A program made the translations under genes and the position numbers. Below are positions 26,850 to 36,001 of a stretch of 64,000 nt of DNA, one piece after another (position 1 is the stretch's first letter; each line of letters starts with the position of its first letter). This DNA comes from CAWDCV01 sp963728125 (GTDB taxonomy: Bacteria; Actinomycetota; Actinomycetes; CAWDCV01): assembly GCA_963728125.1 (NCBI GenBank), contig CAVSIZ010000019.1, forward strand, positions 372,001-436,000. The letters run 5' to 3'. The notes under the pieces are model-generated. The model saw only the letters and a program-made list of their open reading frames with translations. It was not told where the DNA came from and searched no databases.

Positions 26850-26981
26850 TTAGCGCGTCTCGCGCCGGTTCGAGCGGGCCTCAGGAACCGCCCGCTCGTT
26901 GCCCAATCGGCTCTCCACTCGGGCCATCACCAGCGGCATCACGAGGAAGAGGAGCGGAGCAAGCAGCACGGCGGCGTTCAT
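26850..26981 (-). CDS. Very small membrane protein, relative of its neighbour
   Basis: A 43-residue ORF, NAAVLLAPLLFLVMPLVMA followed by RVESRLGNERAVPEARS, shorter than usual gene-finder limits. The helix-then-'(V)E-x-RL' pattern repeats that of the 77-residue neighbour (WVEERLY), supporting a common origin. Role unknown. Confidence 0.5.
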   Translation of the reverse strand: MNAAVLLAPLLFLVMPLVMARVESRLGNERAVPEARSNRRETR

Positions 26982-27071
26982 GCTGAGAACGTCCCCGACG
27001 GGGTCGCGGTGGAAACCTGGGCATGTCGAATCGAGACCTGGCTACGCTCGACTCCTTTCGAAGGGGGCGCC

Positions 27072-28103
27072 ATGGTCGAGCCGTACGTCGCGGCCTCGGA
27101 TCGCTACGACACGATGTCGTACCAGCGGTGCGGACGAAGCGGTCTGAAGTTGCCCGCGATCTCGCTCGGTTTGTGGCACAACTTCGGCTCCGACCGCTCG
27201 CTGGAAACGCAGCGGGCAATCGTTCGTCGCGCGTTCGATCTCGGCATCACGCATATCGACCTGGCGAACAACTACGGACCTCCGTACGGCTCCGCGGAGG
27301 AGAATTTCGGACGCATTCTGGCTCAAGACCTTCGCCCGTATCGCGACGAGCTCGTGCTGTCGACGAAGGCCGGGTACGACATGTGGCCCGGCCCGTACGG
27401 CGAGTGGGGCTCGCGCAAGTACCTGCTGTCAAGCCTCGACCAATCGCTGTCACGGATGGGCGTCGAGTACGTCGACATCTTCTACTCGCATCGCTTCGAC
27501 CCGGAGACTCCGCTCGACGAGACGATGGGCGCGTTGGACACCGCGGTACGGCAGGGCAAGGCGCTTTATGCGGGCATCTCGTCGTACTCGCCGGAACGCA
27601 CCCGCGATGCCGCGGAGCTGCTGCGCAACCTGGGCACGCCACTGCTCATCCATCAGCCGTCCTACAGCATGTTCAACCGCTGGATCGAGGCCGAGCTCCT
27701 CGACGTACTGCAGGACGAAGGCGTCGGCTCCATCGTGTTCTCGCCGTTGGCCCAGGGCCTGCTCACGGATCGCTATCTCAACGGTATTCCCGAGGGATCG
27801 CGTGCAGCGAGGGACAGTTCGCTGTCCTCGGACATGCTCACCGAGCAGACCTTGGGCAAGGCGCGCGCGCTGAACGACATCGCGCAGCGGCGCGGTCAGT
27901 CGCTGGCACAGCTCGCGCTGGCCTGGACGCTGCGGGATCCGCGAGTGACCTCCACCCTGATTGGAGCGAGCAGCGTCAAGCAGCTCGAGGACAACGTCGC
28001 TGCTCTGCAGCGCCGTGACTTCAGCGATGACGAGCTCGACGAGATCGACCGCTATGCAACCGAGAGCGACATCAACCTGTGGGCGCGGTCGAGCGCTGAC
28101 TGA
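27072..28103 (+). CDS. Aldo/keto reductase (YghZ / glyceraldehyde-3-phosphate reductase type)
   Basis: A 343-residue TIM-barrel NADPH oxidoreductase. It opens RYDTMSYQRCGRSGLKLPAI and LGLWHNFG; the catalytic residues lie in HIDLANNYGPPYGSAE (Asp, Tyr), STKAGYDMWPGPYGEWGS (Lys) and FYSHRFDPETP (His). The WPGPYGEWGSRKYL insertion is specific to the YghZ group, which detoxifies aldehydes such as methylglyoxal. ATG 27072 has AAGGGGG upstream. Confidence 0.93.
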   Translation: MVEPYVAASDRYDTMSYQRCGRSGLKLPAISLGLWHNFGSDRSLETQRAIVRRAFDLGITHIDLANNYGPPYGSAEENFGRILAQDLRPYRDELVLSTKAGYDMWPGPYGEWGSRKYLLSSLDQSLSRMGVEYVDIFYSHRFDPETPLDETMGALDTAVRQGKALYAGISSYSPERTRDAAELLRNLGTPLLIHQPSYSMFNRWIEAELLDVLQDEGVGSIVFSPLAQGLLTDRYLNGIPEGSRAARDSSLSSDMLTEQTLGKARALNDIAQRRGQSLAQLALAWTLRDPRVTSTLIGASSVKQLEDNVAALQRRDFSDDELDEIDRYATESDINLWARSSAD

Positions 28104-28104
28104 T

Positions 28105-28785
28105 CTAGGCGATACAGGCCGGGACGCCGTTCTGTAGTCCGGTCTGAAAGGCACCGATCCGCTCTCGCGCGTTGCCGTGGTCGCGTTCGTCCGTCCACGG
28201 GAACTCGTCGGCTACCGCGATCAGCGCTTGCTCCAACTCCGCCTCGTCGCCGGCTTGGAAGAACAGGTCACCGCTCCGTGCCGCACCTATCAGCGTCGCT
28301 CCCGCGAGGCAGTCTGCCTGCAGCTCCGCGGCCACTGAGACCTGGTCGCGCTGCAACCGCGCCTGGATGGCGTGCGCCCACTCATGGGCGATGATCAAGT
28401 AGATCCAGGCGTCGCCGATCTGCTCGAAGCCAGCGGCCAGGAGGGCCTCGTCCCAGGCGATGAAGTCCTCGCTCGGGCAGTAGAACGCGTTGAACGCCAC
28501 GGACTGCTGACCACTGCACGTCGGCCCGTTCTCACCGATGTACCCACCCACGACGACCGGCGGCTGGTACCCACCACCGAACTCCTCGGGGAACGCCGTG
28601 CGCCAGAAGTTAGCCGTCACCTGAACGGCAGCCTGCTCGTCTTCGCGCAGGTCGTCGGGAGTGTCGGGAGCGACCGTCACGGTGCCACCTGGGCGATCCG
28701 TCTGGTCATCGACGACGAGCGAGCAGCCGCTCAGCATCGCCAGCGCTGCGGCAGCAATGGCGAGGTGCGGCCGGACGTGCATCAC
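28105..28785 (-). CDS. Neutral zinc metallopeptidase, lipoprotein
   Basis: A 226-residue exported protein. The signal peptide ends at lipobox LSGC (Cys21), followed by a neutral zinc metallopeptidase domain with AFYCPSEDFIAWDEALL, the zinc motif IIAHEWAHAIQ and ELQADCLAGATLI. This is the YpfJ/SprT-unrelated 'putative neutral zinc metallopeptidase' family. It is the last gene of the minus-strand run from paaA, coupled by a 4-bp overlap to the oxidoreductase gene. Confidence 0.9.
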   Translation of the reverse strand: MMHVRPHLAIAAAALAMLSGCSLVVDDQTDRPGGTVTVAPDTPDDLREDEQAAVQVTANFWRTAFPEEFGGGYQPPVVVGGYIGENGPTCSGQQSVAFNAFYCPSEDFIAWDEALLAAGFEQIGDAWIYLIIAHEWAHAIQARLQRDQVSVAAELQADCLAGATLIGAARSGDLFFQAGDEAELEQALIAVADEFPWTDERDHGNARERIGAFQTGLQNGVPACIA

Positions 28786-29825
28786 GTGAGGGTAATGACT
28801 CGTTCCTCGCGCGTACTCGCTCGGGCAGCCTCGAGGATGCGCAGCACCTCGACGGCATCCTGCGGATCGACCGGTGGCGGCACCCCGTCCTGCAGCGCCG
28901 CCGCGACCGCCGGATAGAACGCGTCCCAGGCACCTCTCTCGCTCGGCACCGGCTCCTGCTCGTCACCGCGAACCAGCCGTCCCCACTGGCTGGCCGGCTC
29001 CTCGCCCCAGCCCTGGTCTGTCGGCATTCGGCCGGCTCGGAGTGCTTCCTCTTGCCCGTCGAGGTCATCGATGACGTACGCGGCCTCCGTGCCGAGGACG
29101 CGCAGTCGCGGACCCGGCGCGGCTGCCACCGAGCTCACCCAGAGGTGGCTACGCACCCCCGACACGTGCTGCAGCGCGAGGAACGCGTCGTCGTCGGCGC
29201 CCCCGCGGCGCGCATCGACCTCGCCGTAAACGTGGCTCACCGGGCCGAACAGCGTGATCGCTTGATCGACGACGTGGCTGCCGAGATCGAGCAGTGATCC
29301 ACCACCCTCGGACGCCGGTGTCGTCTCTCGCCACTTTCCCGCGGTCAGCGTCGGTCGCCATCGTTCGAACCGTGATTCGTAGCGCAGAACATCGCCCAGC
29401 TCGCCGGTATCGAGGAGTCGACGCAGCGTCCGCTGATCGGAGTCGTACCGACGGTTCTGGAAGACCGTCAACAGCAGCTCGTTGCCCCGGGCTCGATCGA
29501 CGAGAAGCTGGGCATCGGCCGACGTGATCGCCAATGGCTTGTCGACGACGACCGGCAGCCCGGCGTCAAGGGCGGCTGACGCGACCTCGACGTGTGCGCT
29601 ATTGACAGTGGCGACGACGACCAAGTCGTACGAATCACGCTGGCCCAGGAGTGTCTCGACGTCCGGCACCACGGCCGCGCCGGGATGGTCTTCGTGCGCC
29701 TGCGCGACGCGGTCGGGGTTGCTGGTCACGATGGTCGTGAGCTGCAGGTCATCGCACGCCGAGATGAGTGGCGCGTGGAAGAGTCGGCCGGCCAGGCCAT
29801 AGCCGACGAGGGCGACGCGAATCAC
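28782..29825 (-). CDS. Gfo/Idh/MocA-family oxidoreductase
   Basis: A 347-residue NAD(P)-dependent oxidoreductase. The Rossmann loop IRVALVGYGLAGRLFHAPLI, VVVATVNSAHVEVASAALDAG and the EKP-like VDKPLAI are all present, and the C-terminal domain contains GGSLLDLGSHVVDQAI. GTG 29825 overlaps the paaE stop. Substrates of the family are sugars or cyclitols; membership in this operon may be only transcriptional. Confidence 0.9.
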   Translation of the reverse strand: MIRVALVGYGLAGRLFHAPLISACDDLQLTTIVTSNPDRVAQAHEDHPGAAVVPDVETLLGQRDSYDLVVVATVNSAHVEVASAALDAGLPVVVDKPLAITSADAQLLVDRARGNELLLTVFQNRRYDSDQRTLRRLLDTGELGDVLRYESRFERWRPTLTAGKWRETTPASEGGGSLLDLGSHVVDQAITLFGPVSHVYGEVDARRGGADDDAFLALQHVSGVRSHLWVSSVAAAPGPRLRVLGTEAAYVIDDLDGQEEALRAGRMPTDQGWGEEPASQWGRLVRGDEQEPVPSERGAWDAFYPAVAAALQDGVPPPVDPQDAVEVLRILEAARASTREERVITLT

Positions 29826-30925
29826 TGGTCGAAGTCGAGAACGGCGCGGGCACTGCGCGGGTGCGACTGGCAGGCCAGCACGAAGCCGCTGTCGAGCTCG
29901 TCCTGCTCGAGAGCGAAGTTGCGATCCATGTCGACTTCTCCCTCGACCAGCTTGGCGCGGCATGTGCCGCACACCCCACCCTTACAGGCGAACGGTGCGT
30001 CAGGACGCTGCTTGAGCGTCGCGTCGAGTACGGACTCGGCGTCATGTGCCAGCGAGAATGTCGTCGATCGACCGTCGAGCATGACGGTGACCTCGCTGCC
30101 CTCGCCGTGCTCCTCTCGCGTGACCGTGCTTACTGGCCGCGGCGCCGTGCCCTCGACGTGGAACAGCTCGACGTGGACGTGACGGCGGTCGACGCCGTGC
30201 TCCAGCAGCGTCGTCCGTGCGTTCTGGACCAGCTCGTACGGACCGCAGAGGAACCACTCGTCAACGCTGTCGACAGGAATGAGGGCATCGAGCAGCATCG
30301 ACAGTCGCTCTCGATCGAGACGACCGCTCAGGATCTCGACGTCCTGAGCCTCGCGGGACAGCACGTTGACGATCTCGAATCGTTGGGGATAGCGGTTCTT
30401 CAGGTCGAGCAGTTCCTCGAGGAACATGATGCTGTTCGTCGTCCGATTGGCGTAGACGAGAGACACCGAACTGTTCAGCTCGACCTCGAGGATCGTGCTC
30501 GCAAGTGACATCACTGGCGTGATGCCGCTGCCGGCGGCAATAGCTACGTATCGCTTGCGTTGGGCCGGATCGAGGGCAACGGTGAAGCGCCCGGTCGGTG
30601 TCATTACGTCGAGCTCGTCGCCCGGACGCAGTGTCGACGTCGCCCATGCAGAGAAGACGCCGCCCTCGAGGCGCTTCACGGCAATTCGCAACTGATCTGC
30701 CCTGGCGCTGCTGCAAATGGAGTAGTTGCGGCGTACGTCGCCCGCTTCGCCGGGCATCCGGACCGTCAGATGCTGACCGGGAAGGAAGGCGTAGTCGTCG
30801 CGCAGCTCCGCCGGGACATCAAAGGTGATGGCGACCGAGTCGTCGGTCAACGGCTCGACAGTGGCGACGCGCAACGTGTGAAAGACGGCATGCTGCCGCC
30901 GCGGCGGCGCATCGAGAACAGTCAT
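29822..30925 (-). CDS. paaE: Phenylacetyl-CoA epoxidase reductase subunit PaaE
   Basis: A 367-residue electron-transfer protein feeding the PaaABCD oxygenase. It has a FAD-binding ferredoxin-reductase domain (LPGQHLTVR, RRNYSIC), an NAD-binding part (AAGSGITPVMSLA, FLCGPYELV) and a C-terminal plant-type [2Fe-2S] domain (CKGGVCGTCRA and a final C in VLACQSHP). Domain order and length are those of PaaE. It lies 3 bp after paaD in the operon. Confidence 0.96.
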   Translation of the reverse strand: MTVLDAPPRRQHAVFHTLRVATVEPLTDDSVAITFDVPAELRDDYAFLPGQHLTVRMPGEAGDVRRNYSICSSARADQLRIAVKRLEGGVFSAWATSTLRPGDELDVMTPTGRFTVALDPAQRKRYVAIAAGSGITPVMSLASTILEVELNSSVSLVYANRTTNSIMFLEELLDLKNRYPQRFEIVNVLSREAQDVEILSGRLDRERLSMLLDALIPVDSVDEWFLCGPYELVQNARTTLLEHGVDRRHVHVELFHVEGTAPRPVSTVTREEHGEGSEVTVMLDGRSTTFSLAHDAESVLDATLKQRPDAPFACKGGVCGTCRAKLVEGEVDMDRNFALEQDELDSGFVLACQSHPRSARAVLDFDQ

Positions 30926-30928
30926 CGG

Positions 30929-31420
30929 TCAGAGTGCCTTGAAGTGATCGAAAGGCTCCCGGCAGGAGTTACAGACCCACAGCGACTTGCATGCCGTCGA
31001 CCCGAAGTGGCTTACCTCACGTGTCGTCACTGAACCGCACTGCGGGCAGCGGACGCCGAGCGAAACAAGCACCGGACCACCCTGGGCATGAGTGGCGGGT
31101 CCCGGGGGCGCGATGCCGTACTCGAGCAGCTTTCGGCGACCCTCGTCACTCATCCAGTCGGTCGTCCATGCGGGGGCGAGCACGGTGATGACAGCTACGT
31201 CGTCGTGTCCGGCCGAGTGCAGCGTCTCGACGATGGCCGCTTCAATCGCCTCGAGGGCCGGGCAGCCGGAATACGTCGGTGTGATGACGACCTCGACGTG
31301 GCCGTCCTCGCCGACGCGGACATCACGCAGGATGCCGAGGTCCTCGATGGTGAGGACTGGTACCTCGGGATCGAGCACATCGGCAACGACCGCACGGACA
31401 TCGTGCATCACCGCGCTCAC
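30929..31420 (-). CDS. paaD: Phenylacetyl-CoA epoxidase assembly protein PaaD
   Basis: A 163-residue protein of the MIP18/DUF59 family with the PaaD build: LDPEVPVLTIEDLGILRDV, ITPTYSGCPALEAI, then a zinc-ribbon end VRCPQCGS with WVCNSCREPFDHF. PaaD helps mature the Paa complex iron centre. GTG 31420 overlaps the paaC stop (GTGA), which fixes the start; the frame is open further upstream. Confidence 0.95.
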   Translation of the reverse strand: MSAVMHDVRAVVADVLDPEVPVLTIEDLGILRDVRVGEDGHVEVVITPTYSGCPALEAIEAAIVETLHSAGHDDVAVITVLAPAWTTDWMSDEGRRKLLEYGIAPPGPATHAQGGPVLVSLGVRCPQCGSVTTREVSHFGSTACKSLWVCNSCREPFDHFKAL

Positions 31421-32169
31421 CACGTCGCCCCCGGATGCGAGCGGTGCAAGTGCTGCATCTCGGCCAGCAAGTAGCCCATGGCTTCGGTATGAATCCCGCG
31501 CCGACCACCACCGGGCGCCTGCCAGGTGTTGGGACGCGCCAGCGTTGCCTCGCGCAGCACGTTGTCGACGGTGTCGTCCCAAGCCGGCTGCAACGCTGCA
31601 ACGTCGACGGCGATGCCGTCCCTGGCGAGGTCGCGGACGAGGTCGTCCATCTCGAACAGCTCGGCGACGTACGGCCAGGTGCGATCAAGCCCATCTTGCA
31701 TCCGGCCATGGCTGTCGTCGGTGCCGTCGCCGAGGCGCAACGTCCACTGCGTTGCATAGTCGCGGTGGTAAGCGACTTCCTTTACGGCCTTCGCGGCGAC
31801 CGCTGCGAGCGTGTCGTCGGTCGACTTTCGCAACTCCTCGTACAGCACCCACTGATAGCTCGAGAACAGCAGCTGTCGGGCGATCGTCAAGGCAAAGTCG
31901 TCGACGCCGACAAGCTCGACCAGCTGCACGTTGAGGAAGTCACGCTCGTCGCGGAGGTAAGCAAGATCGTCTTCATCGCGGCCGGCGCCCTCGACCTCGG
32001 CGGCGTAGGTGAGCAGCATCCGCGCCTGCCCGAGCAGGTCGAGCCCGATGTTGGTGAGGGCGATGTCCTCCTCGAAGCCTGGCGCCCGCGCGGCCCACTC
32101 GGCGAGTCGGTGGGAGAGGATCAGTGCATCGTCGCCCAGCCGCAACGCATAGGTGGCGACCGCTTTCAC
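31417..32169 (-). CDS. paaC: Phenylacetyl-CoA epoxidase structural subunit PaaC
   Basis: A 250-residue ferritin-like protein without full iron ligands. RLGDDALILSHRLAEWAARAP, LTNIGLDLLGQARML and AVKEVAYHRDYATQW identify PaaC, which pairs with PaaA to form the catalytic heterodimer. The start overlaps paaB by ATGA-type coupling. Confidence 0.96.
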   Translation of the reverse strand: MKAVATYALRLGDDALILSHRLAEWAARAPGFEEDIALTNIGLDLLGQARMLLTYAAEVEGAGRDEDDLAYLRDERDFLNVQLVELVGVDDFALTIARQLLFSSYQWVLYEELRKSTDDTLAAVAAKAVKEVAYHRDYATQWTLRLGDGTDDSHGRMQDGLDRTWPYVAELFEMDDLVRDLARDGIAVDVAALQPAWDDTVDNVLREATLARPNTWQAPGGGRRGIHTEAMGYLLAEMQHLHRSHPGATW

Positions 32170-32543
32170 AGGTGCTGCACTTCGGCCGGGATGTCGTAGA
32201 ACGTGGGATGCCGGTAGGGCTTATCGCCCGCAGGATCGAAGAACGCGTCCTTCTCGTCCGGGCTCGACGCCGTAATGGCCGCCGCGGGGACCACCCAGAT
32301 AGACACGCCTTCCTGGCGCCGGGTGTAGACATCACGAGCGTTGTGCAGCGCGAGGCCCGCGTCGGCGGCGTGCAGCGATCCGACGTGCTGGTGCGACAGT
32401 CCGCGACGGCTACGAACGAAGACCTCCCACAGGGGCGACTCCTCGCGCCGGCTCGCCTCAGGCCCAGTCGCCGGCACTCCCGCGGTCGGCACCGCTCCGT
32501 GGCCACCCTCGGCCTGGAAGTCAGTGCCGGTGGGACGACTCAC
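32166..32543 (-). CDS. paaB: Phenylacetyl-CoA epoxidase subunit PaaB
   Basis: A 125-residue subunit. The conserved core begins at LWEVFVRSRRGLSHQHVGSLHA and includes LHNARDVYTRRQEGVSIWVV; PaaB bridges PaaAC dimers. The GTG start overlaps the paaA stop. About 35 N-terminal residues are low in complexity and longer than in E. coli PaaB. Confidence 0.95.
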   Translation of the reverse strand: MSRPTGTDFQAEGGHGAVPTAGVPATGPEASRREESPLWEVFVRSRRGLSHQHVGSLHAADAGLALHNARDVYTRRQEGVSIWVVPAAAITASSPDEKDAFFDPAGDKPYRHPTFYDIPAEVQHL

Positions 32544-33502
32544 GCCGCGACCTCGGTGGGTCGACGCTGCGCTTGCTTCGCGGCGTACGCGGTGGCCGCG
32601 TCTCGTACCCAGGCACCTTCCTCGTGGGCGCTGCGACGATGCTGCAAGCGCTGCCGATTGCACGGACCGTTGCCCTTGACGACGGCGTAGAACTCTGTCC
32701 AGTCGATCTCGCCGAAGCGCCAGTGACCTGACTCTTCGTCGTAGCGCAGCTGCGGGTCGGGAATGTCGAGGCCGAGTACCTGTGACTGCGGCACCGTCAT
32801 ATCGACGAACTTCTGCCGGAGATCATCGTTGCTGTGGCGCTTGATGTGCCACGCCATGGATTGCTCGGAATGCGTCGACTCGGTGTCCGGCGGCCCGAAC
32901 ATCATCAGCGACGGCCACCACCAGCGGTCGACGGCGTCCTGGGCCATTGCATGCTGCTCCGGTGTGCCGTGCGACAGCGTGTTCAAGATCTCGAAACCCT
33001 GTCGCTGGTGGAACGACTCCTCCTTGCAGATGCGCACCATGGCCCGCGCGTACGGTCCGTACGAGCAACGACACAGAGGCACCTGGTTGACGATCGCCGC
33101 ACCGTCCACCAGCCAGCCGATGGCGCCCATGTCTGCCCAGGTGAGCGTCGGGTAATTGAAGATGCTCGAGTACTTCTGCTTGCCGTCGTGGAGCAGGTCG
33201 AGCAGCTCCTCGCGGCTCACACCCAGCGTCTCGGCCGCGCCGTACAGATACAGACCGTGACCGGCCTCGTCCTGCACCTTGGCCATCAGGATGGCCTTGC
33301 GGCGCAGGCTCGGGGCACGAGTGATCCAATTGCCTTCCGGCTGCATGCCGATGATCTCGGAGTGCGCATGCTGGGCAATCTGGCGGATCAGGGTCTTGCG
33401 GTACGCCTCCGGCATCCAATCGCGCGGCTCGATCCGCTCGTCGGCGTCGACCATCCGGTCGAATTCGCGCTGACGTATCTGGTCGTGCTCCTGGTCGTCC
33501 AC
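32540..33502 (-). CDS. paaA: Phenylacetyl-CoA epoxidase catalytic subunit PaaA
   Basis: A 320-residue ferritin-like di-iron oxygenase subunit that epoxidises the ring of phenylacetyl-CoA in aerobic phenylacetate breakdown. Iron-ligand regions are visible: KVQDEAGHGLYLY, RICKEESFHQRQGF and the acidic helices between. WPSLMMFGPPD is also typical. It is the first gene of paaABCDE; no paaK, paaG or regulator is in the window. GTG start. Confidence 0.97.
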   Translation of the reverse strand: MDDQEHDQIRQREFDRMVDADERIEPRDWMPEAYRKTLIRQIAQHAHSEIIGMQPEGNWITRAPSLRRKAILMAKVQDEAGHGLYLYGAAETLGVSREELLDLLHDGKQKYSSIFNYPTLTWADMGAIGWLVDGAAIVNQVPLCRCSYGPYARAMVRICKEESFHQRQGFEILNTLSHGTPEQHAMAQDAVDRWWWPSLMMFGPPDTESTHSEQSMAWHIKRHSNDDLRQKFVDMTVPQSQVLGLDIPDPQLRYDEESGHWRFGEIDWTEFYAVVKGNGPCNRQRLQHRRSAHEEGAWVRDAATAYAAKQAQRRPTEVAA

Positions 33503-33632
33503 TACGCAATGCCTCCAGGGTCCCCGAACCTTGGATGTTACAGCTCTTGGCCGTTCGAGAGCAATGTTGTCATATTGTGCAGTTGCTCACGGTGACGATG
33601 GTGGTCCATCGGAGGTCGCCATGGCCAGTCCA

Positions 33633-33989
33633 TCAGCGCAGTCCCGGCCCCACTGATTCCCATGCTTCCCTGATGAGGTCCCGCAGTGCCTCGTCGAACT
33701 GCGAGGGCTCGCGCAGCGTGATCCGATGCAAGACGACCCGCTTGGACGTCGAGAAGGCCGTGCGCAACTTCGGATGTGACGCCTCGCGCAGCAGTTCCAC
33801 GCCGACTTCGAGGTAGTGACTCTTCACGTAGCCGGACGTGAAGATCCGCTTCCGCACGTACTGCACCTGCGTGCTGTGCACCTGCTCCTCGGTTTCGGGA
33901 AGTCCGCGACAGAAGTCACGGTAGAGCGTGAGAAGCTCGAGGTCCTCCGGCGACAGGTCCTGAGTCAGCGCCTTCCACGTGGACCTCAT
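33633..33989 (-). CDS. DUF5655-like hypothetical protein
   Basis: A 118-residue protein: TWKALTQDLSPEDLELLTLY, QVQYVRKRIFTSGYVKSHYL and a final LREPSQFDEALRDLIREAWE, the ending style of DUF5655 proteins. Start codons at 34001, 33998 and 33989 are all possible; the last avoids most overlap with the upstream DNA of the divergent hydrolase. Function unknown. Confidence 0.6.
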   Translation of the reverse strand: MRSTWKALTQDLSPEDLELLTLYRDFCRGLPETEEQVHSTQVQYVRKRIFTSGYVKSHYLEVGVELLREASHPKLRTAFSTSKRVVLHRITLREPSQFDEALRDLIREAWESVGPGLR

Positions 33990-34053
33990 GGAGATCATCA
34001 TGTCCGACGCAGCACGCGCGATGAGTTCGCACGCGAAGGGAAGTCCCACTGGC

Positions 34054-34854
34054 ATGACCGACACTCAGACGCCGCAGACCGGGTACGCCCCGGTGAACGG
34101 GCTCCAGATGTACTACGAGATCCACGGTGACGGCGGAACGCCATTGCTCCTGCTGCACGGCGGCCTGTTCAACATCGACCTGCAGTTCGGGGAGCTGCTA
34201 CCGAGTCTCGCCGCGAGACGTCAGGTCATCGCCACTGACTTTCAGGGGCACGGCCGCACCAACGACATCGACCGTCCGCTGACCGCCGCTGACCTGGCCT
34301 CCGACGTCGTTGGCCTGCTGCAGCACCTCGACGTGTCGCAGGTCGACGTCTTCGGCTTCAGCATCGGCGGGGCGGTGGCCATCGAGTTGGCAGTTCAGCA
34401 CCCGGAGCTCATCCGCAAGGCGATCATCTCGTCGGTGACGTTCCATCCGAGCGGAGATCGCGAAGAGAATGCCGACGCAGTGGGAGAGATGACCGTCGAC
34501 ATGATCGCCGGCACGCCGATGGAGCAGGAGTACCTCGCCAAGTCTCCGCACCCGGACCGGCTGCAGGGTCTGCTGGACAAGCTCGGCAGCTCGGGCCCGG
34601 GTTTCCCCGGCTGGTCTGACGACGACATCCGCGGCATCGCCGCCCCGACTCTCATCACCGTGGGCGATTGCGACGCCGTCAAGCTCGAGCACGCCGTTCG
34701 GTTCCTGCAGCTGCGCGGCGGCGACGTCAACGGTGACTTCGTCGGAGTTCCCGCATCGCAGCTGGCGGTCTTCCCCGGAACCACGCACTTCTTCGGGCTC
34801 GCCCGCACCGATCTGGTCCGTGACGTCGTGCTGACCTTTCTCGACAAGCCCTAG
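34054..34854 (+). CDS. Alpha/beta-fold hydrolase
   Basis: A 266-residue hydrolase with VNGLQMYYEIHGDG, LLLLHGGLFN, ATDFQGHGRTND, nucleophile elbow GFSIGG (Ser) and a C-terminal PGTTHFFGL with the catalytic His. It resembles haloalkane/ester hydrolases of unknown substrate. An in-frame ATG at 33979 would add 25 poorly conserved residues. Converges with a 4-bp overlap on the GNAT gene. Confidence 0.88.
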   Translation: MTDTQTPQTGYAPVNGLQMYYEIHGDGGTPLLLLHGGLFNIDLQFGELLPSLAARRQVIATDFQGHGRTNDIDRPLTAADLASDVVGLLQHLDVSQVDVFGFSIGGAVAIELAVQHPELIRKAIISSVTFHPSGDREENADAVGEMTVDMIAGTPMEQEYLAKSPHPDRLQGLLDKLGSSGPGFPGWSDDDIRGIAAPTLITVGDCDAVKLEHAVRFLQLRGGDVNGDFVGVPASQLAVFPGTTHFFGLARTDLVRDVVLTFLDKP

Positions 34855-35327
34855 TCCAGTCGGCGCTCGAACGACACCTCGAGCGGCATTCCCGCGTACC
34901 GGCCATACCCCGGGATGCGGACATAGCCGGCAGCCTCGTAGAGCGCGATGGCTGCCGTCTGCGGCGCGCCCGTCTCCAGTCGCAGCGCCCGATAGCCGAG
35001 GCGTCGCGAGGCGTCCTCGAGCGCGTGCAGGATCGTTAGGCCGAGGCCCTTCCGGCGCTGGTCGGGCGCAACCCACATCCGCTTGATCTCGCCGATGCCG
35101 TCGGCCCAGCGACGGACACCGCCACCGGCAACGACGCGGCCATCCAGGCACACGACGACGAAGGCACCCGACGGTGGGTCGAAATCGCGTGCGTCGAAGG
35201 CCGTCATCTCGTCGTTGGGCCCGTAGAGCCGCTCGTACTCGGCCGCGAGCCCGGCGCGAAGAGGCTCGACGGCGGGATGATCCAGTGGCAGCGCCTGAAT
35301 CTCGACCCGATCGTCAGCTGTCGTCAC
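34851..35327 (-). CDS. GNAT-family N-acetyltransferase
   Basis: A 158-residue acetyltransferase. The acetyl-CoA loop reads VAPDQRRKGLGLTILHALED, preceded by GEIKRMWV and followed by LRLETGAPQTAAIALYEAAGY. It acetylates an unknown amine. The GTG start overlaps the stop of the peptidoglycan-binding gene (GTGA), so they are coupled. Confidence 0.9.
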   Translation of the reverse strand: MTTADDRVEIQALPLDHPAVEPLRAGLAAEYERLYGPNDEMTAFDARDFDPPSGAFVVVCLDGRVVAGGGVRRWADGIGEIKRMWVAPDQRRKGLGLTILHALEDASRRLGYRALRLETGAPQTAAIALYEAAGYVRIPGYGRYAGMPLEVSFERRLD

Positions 35328-35770
35328 CCCGCCAGCATGCCGCTGACGAGCGCCTGCCACGTCTTGGGACCGACGATGCCGTCGGCTCCGAGCGACAGCG
35401 CCTGCTGGAAGCCCCTCACTGCCGCGTCTGTCTTCGGTCCGAAGATGCCGTCGACCTGCAATCCCTGACCGGGCTCTCCCGCACGGAACTGGAACTCCTC
35501 TTGTACGCCACGGACCGCGTCGCCGCGACTGCCGCTGCGAACGGTGACGATCAATGCGGCCCACGTCTTCGGACCGACGTCTCCGTCGACGGCGAGGTTC
35601 TTCTCCTGCTGAAACGCGCGCACCGCTGCATCGGTTGCGGGGCCGAAAATGCCGTCCACGTCGACACTGTGCCCGCGCTCACGCAGCAGGTACTGCAGCG
35701 TCTTCACCGGATGGTTCCGGTCGCCCTGCTGGACAATCGGGAACGGGCTGATCGTGGAGCTGGTGGTCAT
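35324..35770 (-). CDS. Protein with two peptidoglycan-binding (PGB_1) domains
   Basis: A 148-residue protein made of two PGB_1 repeats of about 60 residues, each with the signature VDGIFGP-x-TDAAVR-x-FQQ and VGPKTW-x-AL. There is no signal peptide or catalytic domain, so it may act inside the cell, be a truncated lysin relative, or leave by an unusual route. GAGGGGGAG precedes the ATG. Confidence 0.88.
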   Translation of the reverse strand: MTTSSTISPFPIVQQGDRNHPVKTLQYLLRERGHSVDVDGIFGPATDAAVRAFQQEKNLAVDGDVGPKTWAALIVTVRSGSRGDAVRGVQEEFQFRAGEPGQGLQVDGIFGPKTDAAVRGFQQALSLGADGIVGPKTWQALVSGMLAG

Positions 35771-35796
35771 GTCTCCCCCTCGCATCGTCGTTGATT

Positions 35797-35811
35797 CTGG
35801 GAGTCTCCCAG
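35797..35811. promoter_or_regulatory. 15-bp palindrome in a divergent promoter region
   Basis: CTGGGAGTCTCCCAG, perfect apart from the central base, 27 bp upstream of the peptidoglycan-binding gene. A candidate operator. Confidence 0.4.
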
Positions 35812-36001
35812 GTCCTCGCTGATACCGATCGGCGAGAACCCACCTTCCTAACCCGCGGGCACTGCCGCGCGTACGCGACTCAACTCGACTTCCAGTTCGG
35901 CGGGGTCGAAGCCATGGAGGTGATCTTGCGCTCGGCCGGTCGCGAGGCGTTCAGCTCGACGGAGCGAGGAACACCGCTGCTGGCCGCCTTGTTGACATAA
36001 C

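Noticed and set aside
35791..36000. 69-residue plus-strand ORF between the peptidoglycan-binding and zinc-ribbon genes
   Set aside because: It lies over a palindrome in a divergent promoter region and has no conserved features.
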